This document shows positions 27,643 to 36,592 of a stretch of DNA of 64,000 nt, piece after piece (within the stretch, counting starts at the first letter, position 1; each line of letters begins with the position of its first letter). A program made the position numbers and the translations under genes. Origin of the DNA: Pseudomonas sp. KUIN-1 (GTDB lineage: Bacteria; Pseudomonadota; Gammaproteobacteria; Pseudomonadales; Pseudomonadaceae); the NCBI RefSeq assembly GCF_009176725.1, contig NZ_AP020337.1, positions 186,001 to 250,000 on the forward strand. Reading direction: 5' to 3'. The notes under the pieces are model-generated. The model was not told the DNA's origin. It did not search any database and saw only the letters and a list, made by a program, of their open reading frames with translations.

Positions 27643-29401
27643 GGCAAATATCACAGTTCGGTTGACGAGGTAATAGTCGTGGTCGCTTTGAGCGGGTGTT
27701 GTCCAGCATATGCTCACTGTAGGTCCAGCGAACACTCGGCTCCAGGCTGTAGAGTACAGCTTCCTGCATCATACTGGCGGTAATGACACTTACGGCTGCA
27801 TCATATGGGGTGTAGGTGCTACCGCAGTTAATGTGTCTCTCAGCATTGTGATCGATGTGATTGAATCTAATGTCGTGTCCATTCGTGTAAAAGGCTGGAT
27901 CGCTAAGCAGGCATCCAAAGCAGCAACTACCGTCATCGACAACTACCTTGGATGCCCGGCCATTTCCATCGTTGAAGCCGTGGACCAATAATGGTCTTAC
28001 GTTCGGCATGCTGCGAACCACATGGGCTAGACGCTTTGAAACCGGAGGTCGGCCGGTTGCATCTATAACAATGTCGTACTGTTTAAGTAATCCAACCTCA
28101 ATTGCAAATTGAGATGGATGCCCTTTTATCCGACAGTTCAGGTGGGTAGATGATTTTAGGGTCGCAGCCATAGCTACTGCTTTATTTTCTCCGAAATCAG
28201 ATGTTGATAGCGGATGTCTACCAAAATTATGGGGGCCGAAGGTATCGTGGTCATAAAGATCAAATGTGTTTTGCCCACATCCTGCCCCAGCGCGTAATAG
28301 CAAACTGGAAAGATACCCGCCGATAGTTCCACACCCTATGAGGGCGATCCGTTTGGAGCTTAGGTTCCCTAAGGTCGTGCGTCGCTGATTACGACTAAGA
28401 ACTGTCTTTTTATCGGCTCTGGTTACACCAAGGCGAACAAACTCTTTGATAGAGTGCCTGGCAGAGAGGCAAGCCATCAATGTCGCGTGTTTGACCACCC
28501 GTCCCGTCCCCCTTTTACGGTTCTTCTTATTAGGATAAGTATTCAACCCGGTTGCTGAGGGATCTACTTCTAGATAGAGCCCTACCATGTCCTGGTGGGA
28601 CACATCGAATAGGAGTACGTGTCGTTTCACAGGGTTACTAACAAAATGCTCAAGAACGCGGTTGCGTGCGCTGACATCGGTTTCAGTGAGCCATTGCAGG
28701 ACTCCACGCATGTCTTTGGGTGGCCATAGCACCCCAGCTAGGCGCGAAGGCTTTATCCGAAAGTAGCTCGTGAGAAAAGCTTTCTCGTCACGTCGCTTTA
28801 GACCTCTTTGGGCCAACCATCTATTACATTCCTTTATGTTTTCGTGTTCGTAAGCGATCCATTCCTCGCTAAACTGTGCATCTAAATTGGATACATTGTT
28901 GGCCACGAAACACTTCAGGTGCACTTTTTCTGTTGTTTCAGACAATACATACACCGATTTGTCGGGTAACCAATAAGAAGAAAACTCTCCCTCCAACTCT
29001 CGGTCATCTAGCGTGCCGTTCTCCGCAGATTTCACAGCTGCTTCCAATGTCAGCTGTATCTGAGCGTCGATTTGAAAATAAAGCTTGTGGAGATCATTTG
29101 GGTCCCAATCAGCTTCCATTTCCTTTACATAACATAGGTACCACCCCATGTTGATATGAGGCAGTAACCGATCTTTGTATTGATTTGGACTGTCCAGAAT
29201 GATCGCCATCGGCAAGGCGATGGATGGGTCCGCACGAAGGCTTAGGGCTACATCGAACTGACCACCTGGAGTCGCATAGCTTTTGACGTAGAAACTCTTG
29301 CTTTTGTCATTTGCGAGCAAAGGCGTGTCGCTAGGCAAATGCCGAGCCTTGGTGTATTTGTAACCGCAACTTAGCAATGCTTGATGTAACTCACTCTGCA
29401 T
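27629..29401 (-). CDS. cap2: Cap2, CBASS E1-E2 fusion conjugating enzyme
   Basis: 590 residues. The N-terminal E2-like domain has LPHINMGWYLC with C90 as the likely E2 cysteine. The C-terminal ThiF/E1 domain begins near residue 350: IALIGCGTIGGYLSSLLLRAGAG (nucleotide-binding loop 356-361), YDHDTFGPHNFGRH, and INCGSTYTPYD with C526 as the likely E1 cysteine. C493/C494/C497 and C583/C586 (CDIC near the end) can bind zinc. Cap2 activates the C-terminus of the CD-NTase with ATP and joins it to other proteins, raising its activity. It follows cdnA by 5 bases. Confidence 0.92.
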   Translation of the reverse strand: MQSELHQALLSCGYKYTKARHLPSDTPLLANDKSKSFYVKSYATPGGQFDVALSLRADPSIALPMAIILDSPNQYKDRLLPHINMGWYLCYVKEMEADWDPNDLHKLYFQIDAQIQLTLEAAVKSAENGTLDDRELEGEFSSYWLPDKSVYVLSETTEKVHLKCFVANNVSNLDAQFSEEWIAYEHENIKECNRWLAQRGLKRRDEKAFLTSYFRIKPSRLAGVLWPPKDMRGVLQWLTETDVSARNRVLEHFVSNPVKRHVLLFDVSHQDMVGLYLEVDPSATGLNTYPNKKNRKRGTGRVVKHATLMACLSARHSIKEFVRLGVTRADKKTVLSRNQRRTTLGNLSSKRIALIGCGTIGGYLSSLLLRAGAGCGQNTFDLYDHDTFGPHNFGRHPLSTSDFGENKAVAMAATLKSSTHLNCRIKGHPSQFAIEVGLLKQYDIVIDATGRPPVSKRLAHVVRSMPNVRPLLVHGFNDGNGRASKVVVDDGSCCFGCLLSDPAFYTNGHDIRFNHIDHNAERHINCGSTYTPYDAAVSVITASMMQEAVLYSLEPSVRWTYSEHMLDNTRSKRPRLLPRQPNCDICHGRF

Positions 29402-29406
29402 AGTTA

Positions 29407-30711
29407 TTAACCGCTTGCCATAGTAGTGCTAATGCTTGCAGCTTTGCTGCCAGTACTTGGCGCTTCAGAAAACGCAGGCGCTGATTGAACGGTGACGATC
29501 AGCTCACTCTTCGTTACACGGCGGCCGAATGCTCTGCTAATGGACTGAAGGGCAAGCTCTTTCGTCTGAGCTTCCTCCGCTTGGTCCAGAATGCCTTCCA
29601 GCTCAGAGAGCTTTTCCATAATTTCGCGCTCACGTACTTGGTGCTCGTAGTGAGGTGGGAACAGCGGCTTCTCGTCGGTATGGTCTGGGCTTTCAACTCC
29701 TTTGGAGAACTCAGCAGAAAAATTGTGAGCAACTATTTTCATCGTCTTGCCAAGATCTGCTTTGTCGTGCGGGATTCGATCAAGAATTTCAACAGTGGCT
29801 GCCATTAGAGAAATGGACGACGGGCCGCCACCCTTAACCCATTGCACATCGCGCCATGATTTCATAAAGCGACATATCTCTCGCAAGTGCGGACCAATCC
29901 GCAGGCAACTATCATTGAACCAGTCCTCAACAATCTTGGGATCGCTTTTTATCCACTTCTGCCCTTCGCCACGTACAGCTAAGTTTACGGAGTTCTCGTC
30001 AAGCTCATAATCAGCCCTATTGAAGAACAGTGAGTCCTTGAAAGGCTCAGCAGATTCGAACGACTCTGTCCCCATAGACTTTGCTAAAGCTGCTTCTTTT
30101 AGAATAAATTGGTCTTCTGGAATAGCGTACATCGGAACATCAATGTGGGTATTCATCTCCGGAATCTTAATGCGTGCGCATTTGCTGTTAGCCTCAAATA
30201 GCCAACCAGGATTTTCATCTGCCAAGGAGTTCAAAGATGAATCAACCAGGAGTAAAAGAAGGCGATGACCGATTACTGGACGATCTTCAAAAATGGCCAT
30301 CGGTAAATACGTACCATCATCAATGTCCATTTCTTGGGGCGGAGTAGCGTATGGATTATTAAGAGTGTCGTATTGGAAGCTCCCCTGCGTCCAAAACCGT
30401 GGGTTGAGCGATAGGAATGCTCTACGCGCATCCTCTTCCATGCCTCTGATAAGCTGGGCAACCTCAACTTGGGCCGCGGGGCTAAGATGCTTCAGGCGGG
30501 TGCTGGCGACCCTGGCTGTGAAGCTTTCTAGTGAAATTGATGCATTAGATGTCTTTGCCAACTCTTTCGCTTCCGCGAAAACTTCTTTAGTTCTGACCCG
30601 CACTTTTTTGCGCAAAGCCTTAAGCATCTCAATACGCTCTTTGGCTAGCCTTAGCTTGCTGATGAGACCATCAGTACTGTCGGAATAATAACGGTGAAAA
30701 TTCCAAGTCAT
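29407..30711 (-). CDS. cdnA: CD-NTase, DncV-like cyclic nucleotide synthase
   Basis: 434 residues, almost the length of V. cholerae DncV. QGSFQYDT (109-116) gives the GS motif, and D129-I-D131 with D191 (NTHIDVPMY) are the three metal aspartates. The family makes 3',3'-cGAMP in DncV itself; the exact product here cannot be read from sequence. The last residues are STTMASG, ending in glycine, which suits activation by Cap2. It overlaps the end of capV by 4 bases. Infection-triggered synthesis is the established CBASS role. Confidence 0.92.
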   Translation of the reverse strand: MTWNFHRYYSDSTDGLISKLRLAKERIEMLKALRKKVRVRTKEVFAEAKELAKTSNASISLESFTARVASTRLKHLSPAAQVEVAQLIRGMEEDARRAFLSLNPRFWTQGSFQYDTLNNPYATPPQEMDIDDGTYLPMAIFEDRPVIGHRLLLLLVDSSLNSLADENPGWLFEANSKCARIKIPEMNTHIDVPMYAIPEDQFILKEAALAKSMGTESFESAEPFKDSLFFNRADYELDENSVNLAVRGEGQKWIKSDPKIVEDWFNDSCLRIGPHLREICRFMKSWRDVQWVKGGGPSSISLMAATVEILDRIPHDKADLGKTMKIVAHNFSAEFSKGVESPDHTDEKPLFPPHYEHQVREREIMEKLSELEGILDQAEEAQTKELALQSISRAFGRRVTKSELIVTVQSAPAFSEAPSTGSKAASISTTMASG

Positions 30712-31775
30712 CGAATTTGCTCCGATTCGGTTGGCTGTTTGCGCTTGAACGGAGCTGCGGGGTATTCGAAAAAAGCCCGCAGCCTGGGATTTTTGGTGAA
30801 ATTATCTGTCGCTAACTGTTTACCTCGACTCGCGAGATTACGGAGGCTGCTTGCTCTGGCGTTGTCCAGCGTAATATCTGAGGCTGCTTCGTTGGGAACT
30901 GTGTCATCTAGGTAGACATAGTTTTCAGAGGCTCCGTTTGTCCGCAGCTCACGCTCGAGCATCGACTTGTGCAGGAGCTGATTGGCGGTCATCGTAGTTA
31001 ACACCAGTCGTTCGCCCAATCCCCATAAACCTAAATAACCGTTGTTGCGCTTTGCTTCCAGGGCCGCGGGGCTTACGGTGTACTCCTCTCCTAAAGTACC
31101 GATATTAAGTATTTTTACGTCGTTGACTGTGACACCGGGAAAATCGCTCGTCATGTCACGTAGTACTTCATGCAAGGTGATGAAGCTTGGATTATTAGCG
31201 ACCAAGCCTCCGTCAGCAAAATATGCGTCTAAGTCTTGGCAGTGATGAGGTGGGAAGTAAGTGGGGGCAGCCGAAGTAGCCATAGCTGCATCCACTAACT
31301 TAAGGCGCCCATCTCGATTGAACATAGGGTTGTGGGGGGTTTTGAAGAACTGTGGTTTTCCAGTCGAAAGGTTCACAGCCGGGATCATAACGCGGCGCTC
31401 CAGCTCGCCAAAGGTCGTTTCTGGACCAATCATGCTGACGACTGCATCGAACAAAGGCTGACTGCGATAACGCGAGTTTAGTGCTGCCCGTACTTTCTTA
31501 ATCCAGGATGAGCTTGGAGGGAAGATCTTCGGAGCTTGCTCGCGAAACACCGTCTCCAGCTCTCTTGCGCTTTTTCCTGTAGCAAGGCCTAGCGCTAAGA
31601 TGCCTCCGATCGATGTCCCGGTGATTAGGTCAAAGTAATTCCCGACCCTGACATCCTTCTCGTTCGTGCTTTGTTCAATTATGCGCTCAATCTCGGCGAG
31701 CACGTTGATGGTGAATAGCCCTCGGGCCCCTCCACCATTGAGGCTTAGGATTTTTACGTCCGTTTGTGTCGACAT
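30708..31775 (-). CDS. capV: CapV, CBASS patatin-like phospholipase effector
   Basis: 355 residues from ATG 31775, which has GGGGA 7 bases upstream. Patatin motifs are intact: glycine-rich oxyanion loop GGGARG (14-19), GTSIG (nucleophile S55) and ADGG (D188) as Ser-Asp dyad. In V. cholerae CapV is activated by cGAMP and degrades membrane phospholipid, killing the infected cell. It is first in the operon capV-cdnA-cap2-cap3. A start at 31796 is in frame but has no ribosome site. Confidence 0.92.
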   Translation of the reverse strand: MSTQTDVKILSLNGGGARGLFTINVLAEIERIIEQSTNEKDVRVGNYFDLITGTSIGGILALGLATGKSARELETVFREQAPKIFPPSSSWIKKVRAALNSRYRSQPLFDAVVSMIGPETTFGELERRVMIPAVNLSTGKPQFFKTPHNPMFNRDGRLKLVDAAMATSAAPTYFPPHHCQDLDAYFADGGLVANNPSFITLHEVLRDMTSDFPGVTVNDVKILNIGTLGEEYTVSPAALEAKRNNGYLGLWGLGERLVLTTMTANQLLHKSMLERELRTNGASENYVYLDDTVPNEAASDITLDNARASSLRNLASRGKQLATDNFTKNPRLRAFFEYPAAPFKRKQPTESEQIR

Positions 31776-31862
31776 GACAAATCCCCGCTCAGGCACTGGA
31801 TCCTAACTCTGAGGGTAACCGATGAGTTTTCCAAGGGTGCAGTTGCAAAGTGCCATATCAAT

Positions 31863-31891
31863 TAGTAACAAGATGTGTTCACAAGTTTCAA
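31863..31891 (-). promoter_or_regulatory. Weak promoter candidate for the CBASS operon
   Basis: On the minus strand TTGAAA and TTACTA are 17 bases apart, about 85-115 bases before capV. The -10 box is poor. No other pair in 31776-31933 looks better. Confidence 0.3.
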
Positions 31892-31933
31892 AGTGGTCGG
31901 GACGCCGTTTATGGGCTTGCTGGGTGTAGTGGT

Positions 31934-33148
31934 CGACTTTTCTGGATACCTCAATCGGTGATCGTCAGGCCGCTTGCCGTTCATATTGATTGGGCGGCAC
32001 GTAGCTCAGCGTCGAGTGCAATCGCCCCTCTTTATATAACCGCACGATGTAATCCGTGATTTCCTTTATTGCTTCTGCCGTTGTTGGGGTAATCCTTCCG
32101 CTAGGTGCGCTCCATTTTCAGATTCAAGAAAAAGCGCTCCATTACCGCGTTGTCCCAACAATTACCTTTTCTGCTCATGCTGCAACGCTTCCCGTTGCGA
32201 GTCAGCAAGGCCTGATAAGCCGTACCCGCGTACTGAATTCCTCTATCCGAGTGGGCAATCAGGCTGGCTAAGGCTGCCTTTGAGCGATGGCCAGCTTCAT
32301 CGCGCTGATCCACCAACTCGGCCCCCATATTGGGTGCCAGGGCCCATCCAACGATCTTGCGCGAGAACAAGTTCATAACCGCAGCCATGTACACCCAACC
32401 GCTTCGCGTGCGTACATACGTGATGTCCGCAACCCATGATTGGTTGATAGCATCAGGGTTGAACTGGCGGTTGAGAATTTTTTCAGCCACCGTTAAGTTA
32501 TGATTAATGCTGGTCGTATGTATAAACTTACGCTTCCAGACCGGGCGCAGCCCCTGCTGTTTAATGAGGCGACGAACCTTGACGCGACCGATGGAAACAT
32601 CTTCATGGCGCAGCGCGCACAGCAAGCGGCTACTACCTTAGCAGCGCTCTGTTGGCTCGAATGTCGCCTTGATCAGATAGGCGGGTTCGTGTTTCTAGCG
32701 ACGTTGATGAGCGTCACAGAACCCTGAACGACTGATCCGAAAAAGCTGGCAGATACGAGCCACCGGGTAGGCCTTGCGTCGTAATTGGTGAGCCAGTTGA
32801 TGGATCACTTCAATTCGCGGGCAAATAAGGCCGTAGCTTTTTAGGATGTCGTTATCCATTTTCAGCTCACGAACCTTCTGCTCCAACTGACGAATCCGTT
32901 GCTGCTCATTGGTCAAAGGTTTGCCAATTCCCGGCGCGCCCAACAGCTCTGCCTTGTATTGCTCAATCCAACGCCGCACGGCTGTATCACTCAGATTCAT
33001 GTCAAGGCAGACCGAGTTCACACTCTGGCCTTGATCGACGATGAGCTTGCAGAAATCGAGCTTGAAGGCCGCATCGAATTTTCTGTATTTCTTGGTCATG
33101 GTAACTCCCTAATGAGTGTAGTTTCACCCATTGAGGTGTCTGGGGTCA
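31934..33148 (-). mobile_element. Degraded IS3-family insertion sequence
   Basis: About 1.2 kb, bounded by imperfect inverted repeats: CTGGATACCTCAATCGGTGA at 31942-31961 and the complement of TCACCCATTGAGGTGTCTGG at 33124-33143 (16 of 20 match). The exact ends are uncertain by a few bases. It contains orfA- and orfB-type transposase sequence with several inactivating changes. It lies between capV and the right comM repeat, only about 15 bases from the latter. Confidence 0.75.
31965..33099 (-). pseudogene. IS3-family transposase (orfA/orfB), broken
   Basis: 33099 downward encodes orfA (MTKKYRKFDAAFKLDFCKL, helix-turn-helix, leucine zipper). At the usual A-rich slippage site near 32840 the run is short by one base, so orfA reads straight into orfB. 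OrfB is then interrupted by TAG at 32695-32697 and TAA at 32638-32640, resumes with VADITY...AHSDRGIQY...AVMERFF (the DDE residues), meets TAG at 32101-32103 where Trp is expected, and is frameshifted before its true end at about 31965 (LHSTLSYVPPNQYE). It cannot make active transposase. Confidence 0.8.
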
Positions 33149-33162
33149 TTAGGCTAGCTCAT

Positions 33163-33488
33163 CCACTCACACCCTGTATCCATTCCCCCCTCACCCCCAC
33201 CCCGCAAATAAAGCACGATACCCGCCCATCGCTCATATCAAGGAATGATCCATGTCGCTGGCTATCGTCCATAGTCGTGCCCAGGTCGGGGTGGAAGCCC
33301 CGGCGGTTACTGTTGAAGCGCATCTGGCCAACGGCCTGCCGGCTCTGACGCTGGTGGGGTTGCCGGAGGGGGCGGTCAAGGAGAGCAAGGACCGGGTGCG
33401 CAGTGCCATTCTCAATTCAGGGCTGGATTTTCCGGCGCGGCGCATCACACTCAACCTTGCGCCGGCTGATTTGCCCAAGGATGGCGGG
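33163..33488. repeat. Right direct repeat: comM promoter and 5' end
   Basis: Partner of 23130-23457, here continuous with intact comM. Differences between the copies (for example CCC versus CCT at the third codon positions) show they are diverged, not a recent tandem duplication. Confidence 0.9.
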
Positions 33489-34745
33489 CGGTTTGATCTG
33501 GCGATTGCGCTGGGGTTGCTGGCCGCCAGCGGGCAGGTGCCGTTGGTTGCGTTGCAGGATGTTGAGTGCCTGGGCGAGTTGGCGTTGTCGGGGGCGATTC
33601 GGCCAATTCAGGGTGTGCTGCCCGCTGCACTTGCAGCGCGTGCGGCGGAGCGGACGCTGATCATTCCGGCGGTAAACGCCGAGGAAGCCTGCCTGGCGTC
33701 GGGGCTGCGGGTGATTGCGGTGAGTCACTTGCTGGAGCTGGTCGCGCATTTCAACGGGCGCACGGTGATTGCGCCGTATCAATCCAGCGGTCTGTTGCAT
33801 CAGCCCAAGCCGTATCCGGACCTTAGCGAAGTGCAGGGCCAGACCGCCGCGAAGCGTGCCTTGGTGATTGCCGCTGCGGGGGCGCATAACCTGCTGTTCA
33901 GCGGGCCGCCCGGCACTGGCAAGACGCTGCTCGCCAGTCGCCTGCCGGGTTTGTTGCCGCCGCTGGACGAGCATGAAGCGCTGGAGGTGGCGGCGATTCA
34001 GTCGGTCGCCAGTCAGGTGCCGCTGACCAGTTGGCCGCAGCGGCCGTTTCGGCAGCCGCATCACTCGGCGTCCGGGCCTGCGTTGGTGGGTGGTGGCAGT
34101 CGTCCGCAACCTGGCGAGATCACGTTGGCGCATCACGGCGTTTTATTCCTGGACGAGCTGCCGGAGTTTGATCGCCGCGTGCTGGAGGTTTTACGTGAGC
34201 CGCTGGAGTCCGGGCATATCGTGATTTCCCGGGCGCGGGATCGCGTGCGCTTTCCGGCGCGGTTCCAGTTGGTGGCGGCGATGAACCCGTGTCCCTGTGG
34301 CTATCTTGGCGAGCCGACCGGGCGCTGCCGTTGTTCCACCGAGCAGGTGCAGCGCTATCGCAACAAGTTGTCCGGCCCGCTGCTGGACCGGATCGACCTG
34401 CACCTGACCGTCGCCCGCGAAGCCACCGCCCTCAACCCTGACCCCACCACCAGTGAAAACACTGCCAGTGCCGCAGCCGTGGTCGCTGAGGCGAGAGACC
34501 GTCAGCAACGTCGTCAGGGCTGTGCCAATGCGTTTCTCGATCTGCCGGGGCTGCGCGAGTACTGCGCGCTGTCCAGTGTCGATGAAAGCTGGCTGGAGAC
34601 GGCGTGCGAGCGTCTGACCCTGTCGTTACGCTCGGCGCATCGGTTGCTGAAGGTGGCGCGAACCCTGGCGGATCTGGAGCAGGTGGACGCGATCAACCGC
34701 AGCCATCTGGCCGAGGCCTTGCAGTATCGGCCTTCAACCAATTGA
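33252..34745 (+). CDS. comM: YifB/ComM-family Mg-chelatase-like AAA+ ATPase
   Basis: 497 residues, full length. The N-terminal lon-protease-like domain is followed by Walker A GPPGTGKT, Walker B LFLDELPEF and a C-terminal Mg_chelatase_C domain (RLTLSLRSAHRLLKVARTLAD). ComM is a hexameric helicase for branch migration in natural transformation in Vibrio and others; in organisms not known to be competent the role is less clear. It is the only intact copy in the window. comM is a known insertion target of resistance islands in Acinetobacter. Confidence 0.93.
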   Translation: MSLAIVHSRAQVGVEAPAVTVEAHLANGLPALTLVGLPEGAVKESKDRVRSAILNSGLDFPARRITLNLAPADLPKDGGRFDLAIALGLLAASGQVPLVALQDVECLGELALSGAIRPIQGVLPAALAARAAERTLIIPAVNAEEACLASGLRVIAVSHLLELVAHFNGRTVIAPYQSSGLLHQPKPYPDLSEVQGQTAAKRALVIAAAGAHNLLFSGPPGTGKTLLASRLPGLLPPLDEHEALEVAAIQSVASQVPLTSWPQRPFRQPHHSASGPALVGGGSRPQPGEITLAHHGVLFLDELPEFDRRVLEVLREPLESGHIVISRARDRVRFPARFQLVAAMNPCPCGYLGEPTGRCRCSTEQVQRYRNKLSGPLLDRIDLHLTVAREATALNPDPTTSENTASAAAVVAEARDRQQRRQGCANAFLDLPGLREYCALSSVDESWLETACERLTLSLRSAHRLLKVARTLADLEQVDAINRSHLAEALQYRPSTN

Positions 34746-34814
34746 TGGCTGCAAACGCAAAAACTCGTCGTCAACGATCAAGTCGACGGCGAGTCCTTGG
34801 ACAGCTAAAGACGC

Positions 34815-36122
34815 TTACATGCTGCTATAGAACGGGAAGATGCCCATCAGCAGCGCGGCAACCAGGATGCACATGCACACCAGAATCGCCCATTTCAGGG
34901 TGAAGCGCTGGTGGTCGCCGAACTCGATACCGGCCAGTGCCACCAGTAGGTAGGTCGAAGGCACCAAAGGGCTGAGCAGGTGGACCGGCTGACCGACGAT
35001 CGACGCGCGGGCCATTTCCACCGGGCTGATGCCGTAGTGGGCAGCGGCTTCGGACAGCACTGGCAGTACGCCGTAGTAGAACGCGTCGTTGGACATGAAG
35101 AAGGTGAACGGCATGCTCACCAGCGCGGTGATCACGGCGAGGTACGGGCCCAGCGCATCAGGGATCACGGCCAGCAGGCTTTTCGACATCGCGTCGACCA
35201 TGCCGGTGCCGGACAGGATGCCGGTGAAGATGCCCGCAGCGAAGATCAGGCCGACCACCGCCAGCACGCTACCGGCGTGGGCCGATACGCGGTCCTTCTG
35301 GTCCTGCAGGTTCGGGTAGTTGATGATCATCGCGATACTGAACGCGATCATGAACAGGACCGGCAGGGGCAGCAGGCCCATGATCAGGGCGACCATCAGG
35401 GTCAGGGTCAGGGCAGCGTTGAACCAGATCAGCTTTGGACGACGCGCATCAGGGAATTGCGAGACGCTGATTTCGCTGTGGTCGACTTCATCGCCCTGCA
35501 GGTGCAGTTCACCCAGTCGGGCACGTTCGCGCTTGCCGTAGAAATAGGCAATCGCCAGGATCGCGATCACACCTGCCAGCATGGCCGGGATCATCGGCAC
35601 GAAGATGTCGGAGGCGTCGACATGCAGGGCACTGGCCGCACGAGCGGTCGGGCCGCCCCAGGGCGTCATGTTCATCACGCCGCCGGCCAGAATGATCAGG
35701 CCGGCCATGATGCGCGGGCTCATGCCGATGCGGCTGTACAGCGGCAGCATGGCGGCAACGCAGATCATGTAGGTGGTCGCGCCGTCACCGTCGAGGGACA
35801 CCACCAGCGCCAGTACGGCGGTGCCGACCGAAATGCGCATCGGGTCGCCCTTGACCATTTTCAGGATCTTGCGCACGGCCGGGTCGAACAGGCCGGAGTC
35901 GATCATCAGCGCAAAGTACAGAATGGCGAACATCAGCATCACGCCGGTCGGCGCCAGCTTGGTGATACCTGCCAGCATCATCGGGCCGATCTGCGACGCG
36001 AAGCCACCGAACAGGGCGAAGATGATCGGAACCAGAATCAGGGCGATCAGCGCAGTCAGGCGCTTGCTCATGATCAGGTACATGAACGCAATAACCATGG
36101 CAAAGCCAAGGAAAGTCAGCAT
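34815..36122 (-). CDS. CitMHS-family metal-citrate/H+ symporter
   Basis: 435 residues with about 12 hydrophobic spans and the family features LDGDGATTY and GGPTARAASAL. CitMHS carriers take up citrate complexed with Mg2+ or Ca2+ (or related tricarboxylates) across the inner membrane. ATG 36122 has GGAG 7 bases upstream. It converges on comM. No two-component or porin partner is adjacent, so the exact substrate is unproven. Confidence 0.9.
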   Translation of the reverse strand: MLTFLGFAMVIAFMYLIMSKRLTALIALILVPIIFALFGGFASQIGPMMLAGITKLAPTGVMLMFAILYFALMIDSGLFDPAVRKILKMVKGDPMRISVGTAVLALVVSLDGDGATTYMICVAAMLPLYSRIGMSPRIMAGLIILAGGVMNMTPWGGPTARAASALHVDASDIFVPMIPAMLAGVIAILAIAYFYGKRERARLGELHLQGDEVDHSEISVSQFPDARRPKLIWFNAALTLTLMVALIMGLLPLPVLFMIAFSIAMIINYPNLQDQKDRVSAHAGSVLAVVGLIFAAGIFTGILSGTGMVDAMSKSLLAVIPDALGPYLAVITALVSMPFTFFMSNDAFYYGVLPVLSEAAAHYGISPVEMARASIVGQPVHLLSPLVPSTYLLVALAGIEFGDHQRFTLKWAILVCMCILVAALLMGIFPFYSSM

Positions 36123-36592
36123 GGGAATACTCCAGACGTAATACGGCTACAGAACGTGAAATGAACGAGTCAGCTCAGCAGATCGGTACGTGGAGTGGGG
36201 GCGCAAGGAGAGTGTGGAACGAGAAGTCAGGAAGCATCGGAATCACCATTATTGTTGTTAATTGGGCCTGAAACACCTCGGAATCCGTTCCTGGCTAACC
36301 GGTCTTTTTGCCGGAAGTGGGCTGATGCTAATTGGCCAAGCTTTCACCGAGCTTTCATTCGGCAGTTGCGGGAATTTTATTGTCACAGGGTTTATGGGCA
36401 TGAACAGGAGAGGCACGGATGAGCGAGATACACTCGGGTGGCTGCCATTGCGGCGGGCTGTGTTAGCAACCGGCTTCCCTGACTGCGCCTGGATGAGCAC
36501 CTGCCGGGGGTTGAAGGCGAGCCTTTCTGAGGTTCGAGGGGAGAGTGCCAAGGTCGGAGCCTTCGGCACTATTCGTACGTTACATCCGCAGG
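36123..36592. other. 470-base intergenic region, no supported gene
   Basis: This carries the upstream region of the CitMHS gene and ends with a hairpin (AGTGCCAAGG 36544-36553 pairing with CCTT and GGCACT at 36560-36570) just past the HDOD stop, probably its transcript end. A 113-codon plus-strand frame (36262-36603) lacks a ribosome site and runs into the HDOD gene; I do not support it. Confidence 0.4.

Noticed and set aside
31797..31933. Sigma-54 promoter TGGCAC... upstream of capV
   Set aside because: The TGGCAC is not followed by GC at the needed distance.
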